A stretch of DNA of 64,000 nt from Candidatus Woesearchaeota archaeon (GTDB taxonomy: Archaea > Nanobdellota > Nanobdellia > Woesearchaeales > GCA-2686295). The notes below the pieces were generated by a model. That model searched no databases and had not been told where the DNA came from. It worked only from the letters and a program-made list of their open reading frames with translations. The stretch is taken from assembly GCA_013202845.1 (NCBI GenBank), contig JABMPT010000013.1, positions 1-64,000 of the forward strand. Reading direction: 5' to 3'. Shown piece after piece: positions 8,124-16,700 of this stretch (positions within the stretch are counted from its first letter, which is position 1; each line of letters starts with the position of its first letter). The translations under genes were made by a program, and so were the position numbers.

Positions 8124-9407
8124 TTAATTCTTAACTATCTTTTTCTTCCCATTCATATACGGCTGTAGAACTTTAGGAATATTAATGCTTCCGTCCTTGT
8201 TTTGATTGTTCTCTAGTAATGCAATCATTGTTCTGGAAGTTGCTATTGCTGTATTGTTCAATGTATGTGCAAAGCCAGCAACTGTTTTTCCTTCTCCTTC
8301 CTTGTATCTTATGTTCAATCTCCTTGCCTGATAATCTGTGCAGTTTGAGTTTGATCCGACTTCTCTATATTGTCCGTCTGCCATCAATATTTCTGTGTCG
8401 TATTTTTTTGCAGCTATTATTCCTAAGTCACCTGTGCATACATTCACAACTCTATATGGTATCTCCAATGCTTTATACAAATCCTCACAGTTCTTCTGCA
8501 GTTCTTCATGTATCTTCCATGAATCTTTTGGATGGCAAAATACAAACTGCTCTATCTTGTTGAATTGATGCATCCTGAACAATCCTTTTGTGTATTTTCC
8601 ATGAGAACCTACTTCTCTTCTGAAGCATGGACTTATTCCACAGAATTTTATCGGGAACTCTTTCGCATTTAATACTTCATTCATGTAATATGCAGCCATC
8701 GGATGCTCTGATGTTGCTATTAAGTATAAATCATCCTTGTCTATCTTGTACATCACGTTCTCAAAATCATCTAGGTCAGTCACTCCTTCGTATGGTTTTC
8801 TTCTTAGCATTAATGGTGGCTCTATGACCATGAATCCTCTTTTCACCAGGAAGTCTATCGTAAATTTCTGCAATGCAAAGTCTAGCATTGCCAGATCTCC
8901 TTTGAGATAGAAGAATCCGTGACCTGCAACCTTGTTTGCTCTTTCAGAGTCTATTATTCCTAATGCTTCTGCAAGCTCAAAGTGATTCTTTGGCTTGAAC
9001 CCAAACTTTGGCAGTTTTCCAACTCTTTTCACTTCTTTGTTGTCATTCTCGTCCTTTCCCACAGGGACGCTTTCGTGCATCAGGTTTGGAATTCTTAGAA
9101 GTTCATTCCACAGACCTGCTTTCATTTTAAGTAATTCTTCTTCTTTCTTGGCTTGATCTTGTCCTACTTTCTTAACTTCTAATATCACTTTTTTGAAGTC
9201 TTTCTTCTCTTTCTTTAGCTTGTTGATTAGAAGGCTTTTTGCGTTTCTTTCTTTTCTTAGTTGCTCTACTTGATACAGTGTTTTCCTGTATTTCTCGTCT
9301 TTTTTTAGTACAGCATCAAACCTGTCCAGAATTCCTTTGTCCTTTCTCCTTGCAAGGTTCTTCCTTACCTCTGCTGTTTTTTCCCTTATCAGTCTTATAT
9401 CGAGCAT
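8124..9407 (-). CDS. serS: Serine--tRNA ligase (427 aa)
   Basis: Class II synthetase that charges tRNA-Ser. The N-terminal coiled-coil arm (about 30-100) is followed by the catalytic core with TSEHP (serine site), motif 2 (FRREVGSHGKYTKGLFR) and motif 3 (NNTAIATSRTMIALLE). It is the common SerRS type, not the rare methanogen form, and its length is usual. The start is the first ATG (MLDIRLI), which fits SerRS N-termini. The gene is divergent from 9529; the 121-nt gap between them holds promoters for both. It is convergent with glgC. Confidence 0.96.
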   Translation of the reverse strand: MLDIRLIREKTAEVRKNLARRKDKGILDRFDAVLKKDEKYRKTLYQVEQLRKERNAKSLLINKLKKEKKDFKKVILEVKKVGQDQAKKEEELLKMKAGLWNELLRIPNLMHESVPVGKDENDNKEVKRVGKLPKFGFKPKNHFELAEALGIIDSERANKVAGHGFFYLKGDLAMLDFALQKFTIDFLVKRGFMVIEPPLMLRRKPYEGVTDLDDFENVMYKIDKDDLYLIATSEHPMAAYYMNEVLNAKEFPIKFCGISPCFRREVGSHGKYTKGLFRMHQFNKIEQFVFCHPKDSWKIHEELQKNCEDLYKALEIPYRVVNVCTGDLGIIAAKKYDTEILMADGQYREVGSNSNCTDYQARRLNIRYKEGEGKTVAGFAHTLNNTAIATSRTMIALLENNQNKDGSINIPKVLQPYMNGKKKIVKN

Positions 9408-9495
9408 TTTGTAATAATATTAGTTGAAGTATATAAAATTTTTTAATTAAGAAAATAATTATTTAACCACTGCTAAGTGACGAATAAACGAAAGA

Positions 9496-9506
9496 TTTAT
9501 AAAGAA
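9496..9506 (+). promoter_or_regulatory. TATA box for the gene at 9529
   Basis: ATTTATAAAG ends about 23 nt before the ATG at 9529, which places transcription start at or just before the start codon. This predicts a leaderless or nearly leaderless transcript; no ribosome site is seen. Confidence 0.6.
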
Positions 9507-9528
9507 AAACTATGAACTCAAGTATAAT

Positions 9529-10851
9529 ATGACTCTTATAGCAAACTTTCTCAATAGAAATATTGAAAAGAAAGCTCAAAAACTAACAGACCTTCTTACA
9601 AGAGCAGAGCAAGAAACAAACGTCTACACAGAAACAGCCATAATAAAAGAGTACTTGAAAAGAGCTAACAAATTAGGATTAAAAACACACTCTCCTGAAA
9701 GAGGGCAAGAAATAATCCTAGACGACTTATTCTCAAGAGCAAATACTACATATTCAAATCAAATGACTACAAAAGGAAATCTGCCTTTAAGTAAAATCAT
9801 GTTAAAAGTAATACAAAAAATTGGTTTGCCAAACTTCGAGCAAGAAGTAAGTAAATGGTTTGTGCCAAAAGATGGATACAGGTCATTGGAAGTTGACCTT
9901 GAAGAAATAGGTATAACAAAACAAGATGTATTAGAATACTGTTTCGAAAAGAAAAAAGAACAACTAGTTGAAAAAGCTTATGATTTCTTAGAGATTGTAG
10001 AAAAAGACTTACTAGAACAAAAACTAACAACAGATCACTTCGAGATAATGGACTTTGCATTCACAGAAATAGAACAACTTGAAGATGATTTCAAGATGTA
10101 TGAAAGCGATGATTCAAATTACTTGGCATGTCAGAAGATGCTTGAAATTGGATTCAGAAGTTTAGAAAACTTCCTGTACAAACAAGATGTGACAAATTAT
10201 CCGGACGCATTATTAGACTATCTTAACAACAAGAAACTAGAGCAAAGATTCAGCAATCCAGAAGTATTATTGGACTATCTTAACAAACGGAAACTAGTGC
10301 AAAAATTCAACAAGAGAATAGATCTTAGTGAAAAGGGAGAATTAACGGCTAATTCAACACACCAATTACTAAACGGAAAAGCTCTTTCAATAGGATTAAA
10401 AGCGGTTGATTACTTTGTAAACAACGTAGCTCCAGAAGAAAGGGCAAAAGAAACCATTTACAGAGGATATCAGAATCTTAAAACAGCATTCTATGAAGAA
10501 GTAGAACAAGTGCCATACGAAGAAATGAGAACAATTCTAAAAAAGAGATTTCAAGAACTTGATGAAAAACAAAAACAAGAAATGAGCGAACAGAGAAAGA
10601 TTCTCATACAAGAAAAAGAAGAATTTTATAATGCCGCAATGGAACAAGCTAGGAATTATGACTTAACAGAAAAATCATTTCAAATATGCCAAGAGACAGC
10701 AAACCAATTCTATGAGTTTGTAATGCAATACAGAACATTATTTGACGACCAAATACCATTCATTGAAAAACAAAGCCAGAACATAAAAAGCACATTCAAC
10801 ATAACAAAAGGAAAACAAGACGGCACAATGGGCAATCTTGCACAGGCTTAG
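9529..10851 (+). CDS. Large all-helical hypothetical protein (440 aa)
   Basis: No family is recognised. The sequence is almost entirely charged helix with coiled-coil stretches (about 145-200 and 325-380) and no membrane segment. Around residues 225-260 a 19-residue unit is repeated head to tail: ALLDYLNNKKLEQRF followed by VLLDYLNKRKLVQKF, also visible at DNA level. A TATA box just upstream suggests its own leaderless transcript. It overlaps the convergent gene 10848 by 4 nt. Although it starts MTLI, the rest of the MTLD tag is absent, so it is not counted in that family. Confidence 0.75.
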   Translation: MTLIANFLNRNIEKKAQKLTDLLTRAEQETNVYTETAIIKEYLKRANKLGLKTHSPERGQEIILDDLFSRANTTYSNQMTTKGNLPLSKIMLKVIQKIGLPNFEQEVSKWFVPKDGYRSLEVDLEEIGITKQDVLEYCFEKKKEQLVEKAYDFLEIVEKDLLEQKLTTDHFEIMDFAFTEIEQLEDDFKMYESDDSNYLACQKMLEIGFRSLENFLYKQDVTNYPDALLDYLNNKKLEQRFSNPEVLLDYLNKRKLVQKFNKRIDLSEKGELTANSTHQLLNGKALSIGLKAVDYFVNNVAPEERAKETIYRGYQNLKTAFYEEVEQVPYEEMRTILKKRFQELDEKQKQEMSEQRKILIQEKEEFYNAAMEQARNYDLTEKSFQICQETANQFYEFVMQYRTLFDDQIPFIEKQSQNIKSTFNITKGKQDGTMGNLAQA

Positions 10852-11288
10852 AATCTCTTTTTCTTAAATATTAATTGATAAAGGAAAACAATTGCAGATT
10901 TTCTGAAAACACAAGCAAAATAGTTTCCTTTCCAGAAAATAATAGGAGCTATAAAGTCAAGGAACAGATGAACAACCAATCCTAATAATACTATATATAA
11001 AGGGTTATAGATAATAGAAAGTATTAGTAAACCAATCAAAGCGTCAAAAGAGTGAAAGATAAGAACAGCTTTCTTATAGATTTCTATTCTCTTATTAACA
11101 GAAATATCCTTACAATAATCATAAGACTTCTTAAGATTGAAAGTTTTGTACTTAACCAAATACCACAAAACATGATCAGCATCAGAAAGAACGCCGCCAA
11201 CAAAAACAAGTAAAGATAAAGGGCCAAAGAAAGGCCATAGAACTGCTGCGATGATTGCTGAAATTACTGTGTGAATCCAGATATCCAT
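10848..11288 (-). CDS. DUF457/YbcI-like membrane protein (146 aa)
   Basis: The start is set at MDIWIHTVIS; a longer frame to 11393 would run into tRNA-Met and a hairpin repeat and adds no recognisable sequence. Four hydrophobic segments are visible (about 5-30, 75-95, 95-110, 120-135). The motif GGVLSDADHVLWY, with His/Asp spacing, resembles membrane-bound DUF457 (YbcI/YdjM-type) proteins proposed to be metal-dependent hydrolases; another HSFDALIG element and a VHLFLDFIAP element add conserved His/Asp pairs. The substrate is unknown. It is convergent with 9529. Confidence 0.65.
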   Translation of the reverse strand: MDIWIHTVISAIIAAVLWPFFGPLSLLVFVGGVLSDADHVLWYLVKYKTFNLKKSYDYCKDISVNKRIEIYKKAVLIFHSFDALIGLLILSIIYNPLYIVLLGLVVHLFLDFIAPIIFWKGNYFACVFRKSAIVFLYQLIFKKKRF

Positions 11289-11295
11289 TTTGAAA

Positions 11296-11353
11296 CAACG
11301 CAGATACGCGTTGGAGGTATGATGCTCCCTCTGGTCACGATGCTGCGCATCTA
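11296..11353. repeat. tRNA-flanking hairpin module 7 (3' side of tRNA-Met)
   Basis: Hairpin CAACGC-AGATAC-GCGTTG (11296-11313), then GAGGTATGATG, a CTCCCTCTGGTC block, then hairpin GATGC-TGC-GCATC (11339-11351). The order matches the modules at 11488, 12770, 46566 and 47449, but here the distal end is closer to the tRNA. Confidence 0.55.
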
Positions 11354-11363
11354 TTGAAAAATA

Positions 11364-11487
11364 TGCCGAGGGGGAGATTTGAACTCCCGACATCCACGGT
11401 GCACCAACTTGATAATCATCGACAAGATTGTCTCATCGCTCAAGTGTTTATGAGCGTGGCGCTCTAACCAGGCTAAACTACCTCGGC
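11364..11487 (-). tRNA. tRNA-Met (CAU) with 49-nt intron
   Basis: On the minus strand the acceptor stem is GCCGAGG paired with CCTCGGC, discriminator A. The anticodon stem CCACG/CGTGG encloses loop bases CT-CAT-A and, after an intron at the canonical 37/38 position (11400-11448), C. Exon ends can form a bulge-helix-bulge using CACTTGA/TCAAG segments. Mature length is 75 nt. A CAU anticodon could be elongator Met, initiator or Ile2. A separate tRNA-Ile(UAU) at 46633 makes Ile2 unlikely, and the acceptor lacks the archaeal initiator start AGC. Confidence 0.85.
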
Positions 11488-11548
11488 AAACGGTTGCGTC
11501 CGTTTACACCGCAGCCTCCCTTTGGTCGGGACGCTACGCGTCATCTGA
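11488..11548. repeat. tRNA-flanking hairpin module 1 (5' side of tRNA-Met)
   Basis: Hairpin A AAACGG-TTGCGT-CCGTTT (11488-11505), spacer ACACC, block B with TCCC-TTTGGTC-GGGA, hairpin C GACGC-TAC-GCGTC (11530-11542), then TGA. It begins at the base next to the tRNA 5' end. Members with A/G changes in hairpin A keep pairing, which supports a structured element. Confidence 0.65.
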
Positions 11549-11563
11549 GAAAAAAAGTTTTCT

Positions 11564-11971
11564 TTATATATATTTAACTATTTCGTCCTTGACTTTGTCC
11601 ATCTCGCCTTCTTCATACTCTTTATCAGGCCAAGAAGACAAACCATCATCACTAAACCGTGGAATGATGTGAAAGTGCGCGTGCATAATAATCTGTCCTG
11701 CAGCTTTTTCATTATTCATACCAATATTAAAGCCATCTGCATTCGTGCCTTTCACAACCGCATTTGCAACCTTCTTCAAAACTTCCATCAAATCAGTTTC
11801 TTCAGACTTTGGAAAATCCAATAGATTCCTGCAATGATGCTTCGGAACTACCAAAGCATGGCCTTTGTTTATAGGGTGCAAATCCAGAAAAGCATAGAAT
11901 TCATCGTCTTCATAGACTTTTGTAGAAGGAATATCACCTTTCACAATCTTGCAAAAGATACAATCATCCAT
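11564..11971 (-). CDS. HIT-family nucleotide hydrolase (135 aa)
   Basis: The histidine triad HAHFHIIPR (C-terminal third) gives the family; the N-terminal DDCIFCKIVKGDIPS is typical of the HinT branch, and two cysteines (C-x2-C) there may bind zinc. HinT-like enzymes cleave purine nucleoside phosphoramidates. The ATG at 11971 is preferred because a GAGGTG ribosome site lies 5 nt before it; GTG at 11977 would give two more residues. The ribosome site lies within the last codons of the upstream HAD gene, so the two are translated from one message. Confidence 0.9.
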   Translation of the reverse strand: MDDCIFCKIVKGDIPSTKVYEDDEFYAFLDLHPINKGHALVVPKHHCRNLLDFPKSEETDLMEVLKKVANAVVKGTNADGFNIGMNNEKAAGQIIMHAHFHIIPRFSDDGLSSWPDKEYEEGEMDKVKDEIVKYI

Positions 11972-11973
11972 TC

Positions 11974-12639
11974 TCACACCTCTTTTAACTTAGCTTTTAA
12001 TTCAGAAAGGTTAGCTATCTTGAAATCATACTCTCTACTATCTCTCCTGTCAACAAGTATTGCTTTAATGCCTGCGTTCTTAGCGCCTTCAATATCCGTG
12101 GGAATGGCATCTCCAACCATGAGAACCTCTGACTTCTTCAGCTTCACTTTTTTCAAAGCTTCTGCAAAGAGCTTCTTGTCAGTTTTCAACATACCAAAAT
12201 CACAAGACAAGATTATAGCATCAAAGTATTTCTTCAAATCAAACTTATCCAATAGCTGCGGTATTGAGAGATTATCAGTGTTGGAAATCAACACTAATTT
12301 GTAATCTTTTTTCAATTCTTCCAAAACCTCTATGGTTTCAGGAAAAGGCTTGCTTAAGAAAGTGTTCTTGTTCCACATACCAACTAATTTATCATAGACA
12401 AAACCAGGCGGACTCACATCAAAAACCTGTGTAACGTTATGAAAAGCCTCTGTCAAAGTCTCAACCTTCTTGGTCATAAAAGCTTCCTCAAACTTGACTA
12501 TATAGTCAGAGAAAGGAACCTCTAATCTCAAGATTCTTTGAGCTCTTCTAGAAGGACTAGGAAACAAACCGTTTTCAACAACTGTTCCCCAGAAATCGAA
12601 CAGTATTCCTTTTAGTTTAGCTTTAGCGATTATAACCAC
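11974..12639 (-). CDS. HAD-superfamily hydrolase (221 aa)
   Basis: Motif I FDFWGTVV (nucleophile Asp near residue 15; Trp replaces the usual acid/base Asp at +2), motif II ISNTDN (about 116-121), and motif III/IV MVGDAIPTDIEGAKNAG near 178-195. The helical cap lies between motif I and II, as in class I HADs. Phosphatase or similar phosphotransfer is expected; replacement of the second Asp by Trp occurs in some HAD branches and may alter the reaction. The start codon appears to be GTG and is uncertain; MKGIL-type starts a few codons later are possible. It lies just upstream of the HIT gene. Confidence 0.8.
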   Translation of the reverse strand: MVIIAKAKLKGILFDFWGTVVENGLFPSPSRRAQRILRLEVPFSDYIVKFEEAFMTKKVETLTEAFHNVTQVFDVSPPGFVYDKLVGMWNKNTFLSKPFPETIEVLEELKKDYKLVLISNTDNLSIPQLLDKFDLKKYFDAIILSCDFGMLKTDKKLFAEALKKVKLKKSEVLMVGDAIPTDIEGAKNAGIKAILVDRRDSREYDFKIANLSELKAKLKEV

Positions 12640-12695
12640 CCATTCTTCAAAAAAATAGTTTCTTCTTTTTAAATATTCTTAAAAAACCATTGTAA

Positions 12696-12769
12696 TGGAC
12701 GAGCCGGGATTTGAACCCGAGGCCTCTTGATTGCCAACCAAGCGTTCTACCAGACTGAACTACTCGCCC
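12696..12769 (-). tRNA. tRNA-Ala (GGC)
   Basis: Acceptor GGGCGAG/CTCGTCC includes the G3-U70 wobble that identifies alanine tRNAs. The anticodon loop TTGGCAA gives GGC. T-arm CGGGTTCAAATCCCG is canonical. No intron. The module at 12770 sits at its 5' end, and tRNA-Ala(CGC) lies upstream in the same orientation. Confidence 0.95.
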
Positions 12770-12829
12770 AAACGGTGATGTCCGTTTACACCATCACGCT
12801 CCTTTCAGTCGCGATGCTTCGCATCATGA
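12770..12829. repeat. tRNA-flanking hairpin module 2
   Basis: Hairpin A AAACGG-TGATGT-CCGTTT (12770-12787), ACACC, block B (CGC-TCCTTTCAGTC-GCG), hairpin C GATGC-TTC-GCATC (12813-12825), then TGA. It lies between two tRNA-Ala genes and abuts the 5' end of tRNA-Ala(GGC). Confidence 0.65.
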
Positions 12830-12860
12830 AAAAAGTCATTTGTTTAAAAAATTATTGTTA

Positions 12861-12935
12861 TGGACTCTGTGGGATTTGAACCCACGGCCTCCCCGTTGCG
12901 AACGGAGCGCTCTAGCCGGACTGAGCTAAGAGCCC
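12861..12935 (-). tRNA. tRNA-Ala (CGC)
   Basis: Acceptor GGGCTCT/AGAGTCC again has the G3-U70 alanine identity pair. Loop TTCGCAA gives anticodon CGC. T-arm GTGGGTTCAAATCCCAC is intact. No intron. It is probably transcribed together with tRNA-Ala(GGC) through the module at 12770. Confidence 0.95.
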
Positions 12936-12992
12936 ATTTAAGTCTTGAATAATCTTGGTTTTTTAACTGTTTCTATTCTTATATAAAAAGAA

Positions 12993-13004
12993 ATATTTAT
13001 ATAG
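12993..13004 (+). promoter_or_regulatory. TATA box for the gene at 13029
   Basis: ATATTTATATAG centred about 30 nt before the ATG at 13029, with no ribosome site between, predicts a nearly leaderless transcript that may continue into the giant gene at 13701. Confidence 0.6.
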
Positions 13005-13028
13005 TATATATTATAAGATTAAAACTGT

Positions 13029-13688
13029 ATGAGAAGAGGACAGGTTACTATTTTCGCAACTCTAGGATTAGTATTGCTCATAATTGTTGGCTTCGCCTTA
13101 TTTCTACTCCGAGAAATGCCAGAGTCAGAAGATTCTTATATGGATTATGATGAAATAACACTTTTTGTGAGGGGTTGTGCAGATAGCCTTTTAGATGAGG
13201 GCTTAGAAGAGGTCAGCCTAAGAGGAGGATATCTTTACACACCTGAGCCTTACGCCTCAAGGGGGGGTTTTGAAGTGCCTTTCTTAGAGACCATAACACC
13301 AGCTTCAACCATCGAAGAGAGCATAGCTTCTTATGTCGAGGAGAAAATGGAAGAATGCTTCGAGTTGTCTGATTTTCCAGGTTTTAATATAAACTCTTTC
13401 TCTGATTTCCAAGTGCAAACAATTCTTGGAGAAGATTCATTGACAGCTACTGCTAGTTTTTTCTATGAAGATGAAGGGAAGGAGTTCTCTGTGAGCAAAA
13501 ACACTGATTTAGAAGAGCTCAGACTTGTTGCTGAAAAGATCATTAATTTACATCACTCTGAAGAAGGAATAAAGCAAGGACAATTAAACTATCTACAAGC
13601 ACAATATAATGTATATATAGGTTTTGACGAGATAACTAGTATATACTACGTTGAAAGAGGAGATTCTGTTTTCGGATTCGCAGTTTAA
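13029..13688 (+). CDS. Pilin-like RGQVTIF-type membrane protein (219 aa)
   Basis: The N-terminus MRRGQVTIFATLG, followed by a hydrophobic helix to about residue 27, has the layout of a type IV pilin-like protein: short basic leader, then helix. The ectodomain has FVRGCADSLLDEGL and GGYLYTP elements that recur in the partial gene at 61969-64000 (FVETCMYEIGKEGI, GGYIYP), so the two are homologues. It probably spans or is anchored in the membrane with about 190 residues outside. The neighbouring 2273-residue secreted protein starts 12 nt downstream, suggesting the two are made together for the cell surface. Confidence 0.7.
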   Translation: MRRGQVTIFATLGLVLLIIVGFALFLLREMPESEDSYMDYDEITLFVRGCADSLLDEGLEEVSLRGGYLYTPEPYASRGGFEVPFLETITPASTIEESIASYVEEKMEECFELSDFPGFNINSFSDFQVQTILGEDSLTATASFFYEDEGKEFSVSKNTDLEELRLVAEKIINLHHSEEGIKQGQLNYLQAQYNVYIGFDEITSIYYVERGDSVFGFAV

Positions 13689-13700
13689 GAGGAAAAAGCA

Positions 13701-16700
13701 ATGAAAAAATACTCATTAATAACAATCCTGCTGATTACCTTAGTATTAGCTTCCAGCACTGTATACGCGACACCATACGAAGAAGAAGTGAAGATGTGGG
13801 AGCAAGAGATAAGAAATGACCCTACAGTAATAAAATACATGAGCAGGGAAGAGATAAGATGGATTAACCCTGAATTAATACTAGAAGCCTTTGAAAAGAT
13901 AGGAAATGTTGATCTTAGTAATGTTCACTTCTACTATACATATGTTGGCGATGGCGAGTTTACAACTTCAAATGAATACATACGTTATTTCTATCAGAAT
14001 TGGGTTTATGAATCATTGGGTGTTGATATTAGGCATGATCAATTCAAAAACAACCCAGTGGATGTTAGCCAAAATAAGCTGGCAGCCCTAAGAGATGTGT
14101 TTGAAGGATACTTTCACACACAATTCCCAGAATTACAGGATGAAGAGAAAAGATTCAGATTCTGGGAAATCTATATCGAACACCTACTTCCAATAACATT
14201 TCAAGCCACTATAAGTGATGACGAGTCACTCTCATATTACCTGGGAATAAGTACTACAAGACTTGAGAATCGACTTGAGAAGAATCTTAAAGCAGAAGAA
14301 TTTGAAGAAATCATGGAGATTACTGAAGGAGAGATAAGTGAAAACGAGGATTTAATGGTTTTGATGTATAGCCATATCGTAAGAGAGATTGCCAAAACAG
14401 GTGTTTTCATAAACAATGACAAGTCACTTGGTGAATTTTCACGTGCAGATCTAATCCTGGCAGAAAGAGATGCTGGAACCTGGGACGAAATCCTACCAGA
14501 AGTCCCCATTAGCATAAATGCTTACCGTAAAGCCATACAAGAATATTTTGCTGCTAACCTCCCAGATGGAGAATTCATACCTTTCAAAGACCTTACTTAT
14601 CCAGAAAGGAAACTCTTAACCATATATTATAGAAACCTAGAGATTGTACTCTCTTGTATAGAAAAACCTGCTTGGGGTGGTTATTGCGGAGATCTTTATC
14701 CATTCTTCAATGATGGACAGAGGAATGATGAACACTTATATGTCTCCTATAGTAGCAAAAGGCTGAATGAAGGGTACATTGACCCTATAACAATAAGCTA
14801 CGGTTGGGGTGATAAGCCAGAGGTTGCTCTGAAAAATCTCCTTGAACTAGTTCTAGCAGGTGGTTTCAGCCATCCTTATGACCATGTAAAATTAACAATC
14901 GTTGAAAAAGAGGTTGGTTATTCACAAATAGGAACATTCTTTTATTATTTTAAAAATCCTGATAATTCTTTTCATCTAGATTATTTAAATGTTGGTTCAG
15001 ACATATCAATGACTTTCTTAAACTACGCAGAGGCAACCACGCAAACCAAAGAAGGTTTGCAAGAAGCTGGTGATACACAGGTTGAAGAAGGATTGTCTAT
15101 TGTGACAGGGCAAGTAACCGGTGAAAAAGGATTGTCTACTATAACAGGACAAGTAACCGATGAAGAAGGAGGAAATGAAGAATCGACAGAGTCATTATTT
15201 ACTTTCAACAGAGCTGAATTAGAACGTTCATCACCAAGCAACCCTTATATAATATACGAGCAAGATTGGGACGCTAAGAAATACTACGCAGTGGGAGACC
15301 TTTTAACTAATGATAAATACTTGGCAGTACAATTGTACACATCAGCGTACAAATTCTATGGTGTCATCGACCTAAACACTGGAGAGATAAAGTACGAAAG
15401 AGACCCTAGAAAACAAAAAGTAGCTGATCCGTTTAAGACACAAGCACCACCACCTAGAAGCTATGAGAGAAGCCTCTTTTTCACAGGTCCAGATGAGATA
15501 ATCCTACAAAGAAACAGCAAATTATACCAGATGGACCTAAAGACTCAAACAGAAATAGAACTAGATTTAAAAGACATTCATCCAGCTATGGGGTTTCTAT
15601 TTGCAGACCAAAAACAAAATGTTTACTATAAAACAACCAGTAAAAGATGGAACAAGTTTAATCTTAAAACTGAACAGACAAGCAGTGTGGAAAGGCTTCC
15701 TAAAGAAGTGATGAAATTTGGTTTTAGTGATGATAAAATGTTTGTAGGAGGAGATAGAGGTTTTGTATTATATTCAATAGGAGAAGGAAGCCCTAAAAGA
15801 ATGTCTGCTACTGACTATTACGGGATACCTCAATTTGATGCTAAAGGCAACACATTAGCATACGGCGCTGAAAAGAAAGGAGAACTATATTTAATAGTAC
15901 AAAACATAAATAATGGAGAAAGTGTAAATATCAATGAAGAGTTCAATATTGAAGCCACTGTTTCAAGAGAATACCAACCGGCTCTTAGCAATGATGGAAA
16001 ACACCTGTTCTTTCGAGGAAAACCACCAGGTACTCAATGGGAGAGTCTTTCTACCTATAGATATGAGATTGATACAAAAAAACTATACAAACTAAAAATA
16101 GACCCAAGCATAGACCGAGACCGAGAGAAATATAGAGCCTCATACTTTAAAGTCATCGATACCAAGAATCCTAATGAAAAACTATTATTCTACGTTTCAT
16201 CAGGCGGCGGTATGGTAGTAGGAATTAAAATAGACCTGAATAAAGACTTTGAACTTGTAGCAGATGCTGAAGAAGAAGAAAAAAAAGCCCTTAGAGAAGA
16301 ACTAATAAGAAATGTAGGAATAGCTCCAAACGGAAAAATCATTTTTACAGATGACGAGGAATGGAACTTCATAGGAATACAAACAGTTAGAAAGTATGAT
16401 ATATTTGTCAACTATGTAGGTTGGAAACTCCCAACACCAGAAGAGGTTCAACAAAACATAGCCACCCTTGAAAAAGAATTCGGAACAGAATACCCATTCT
16501 TAACAGATAAAGCTCCTCAGGGTTTCAATAAACAGTATGAAACTTATTCCAGTGCAAATAAAAAAGAATTATTATTTCCTGAAGAAGCAGCATACGTTGC
16601 TTTACTTAAAAAAGAAGAACCTTTTGATATGGTGGCGCAATTGGCTGTTATGATTAGTCAAGTGGCTGAAGTAGACTTTTCAGAAGAAACTGTTAAGATT

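Noticed and set aside
9529-9600. Protein starting MTLI as a further tag member
   Set aside because: No EFxEL or EIKVK follows within 30 residues.
11289-11393. N-terminal extension of the DUF457-like gene
   Set aside because: It would be read through a tRNA-flanking hairpin module and into tRNA-Met; the residues have no membrane-protein character.
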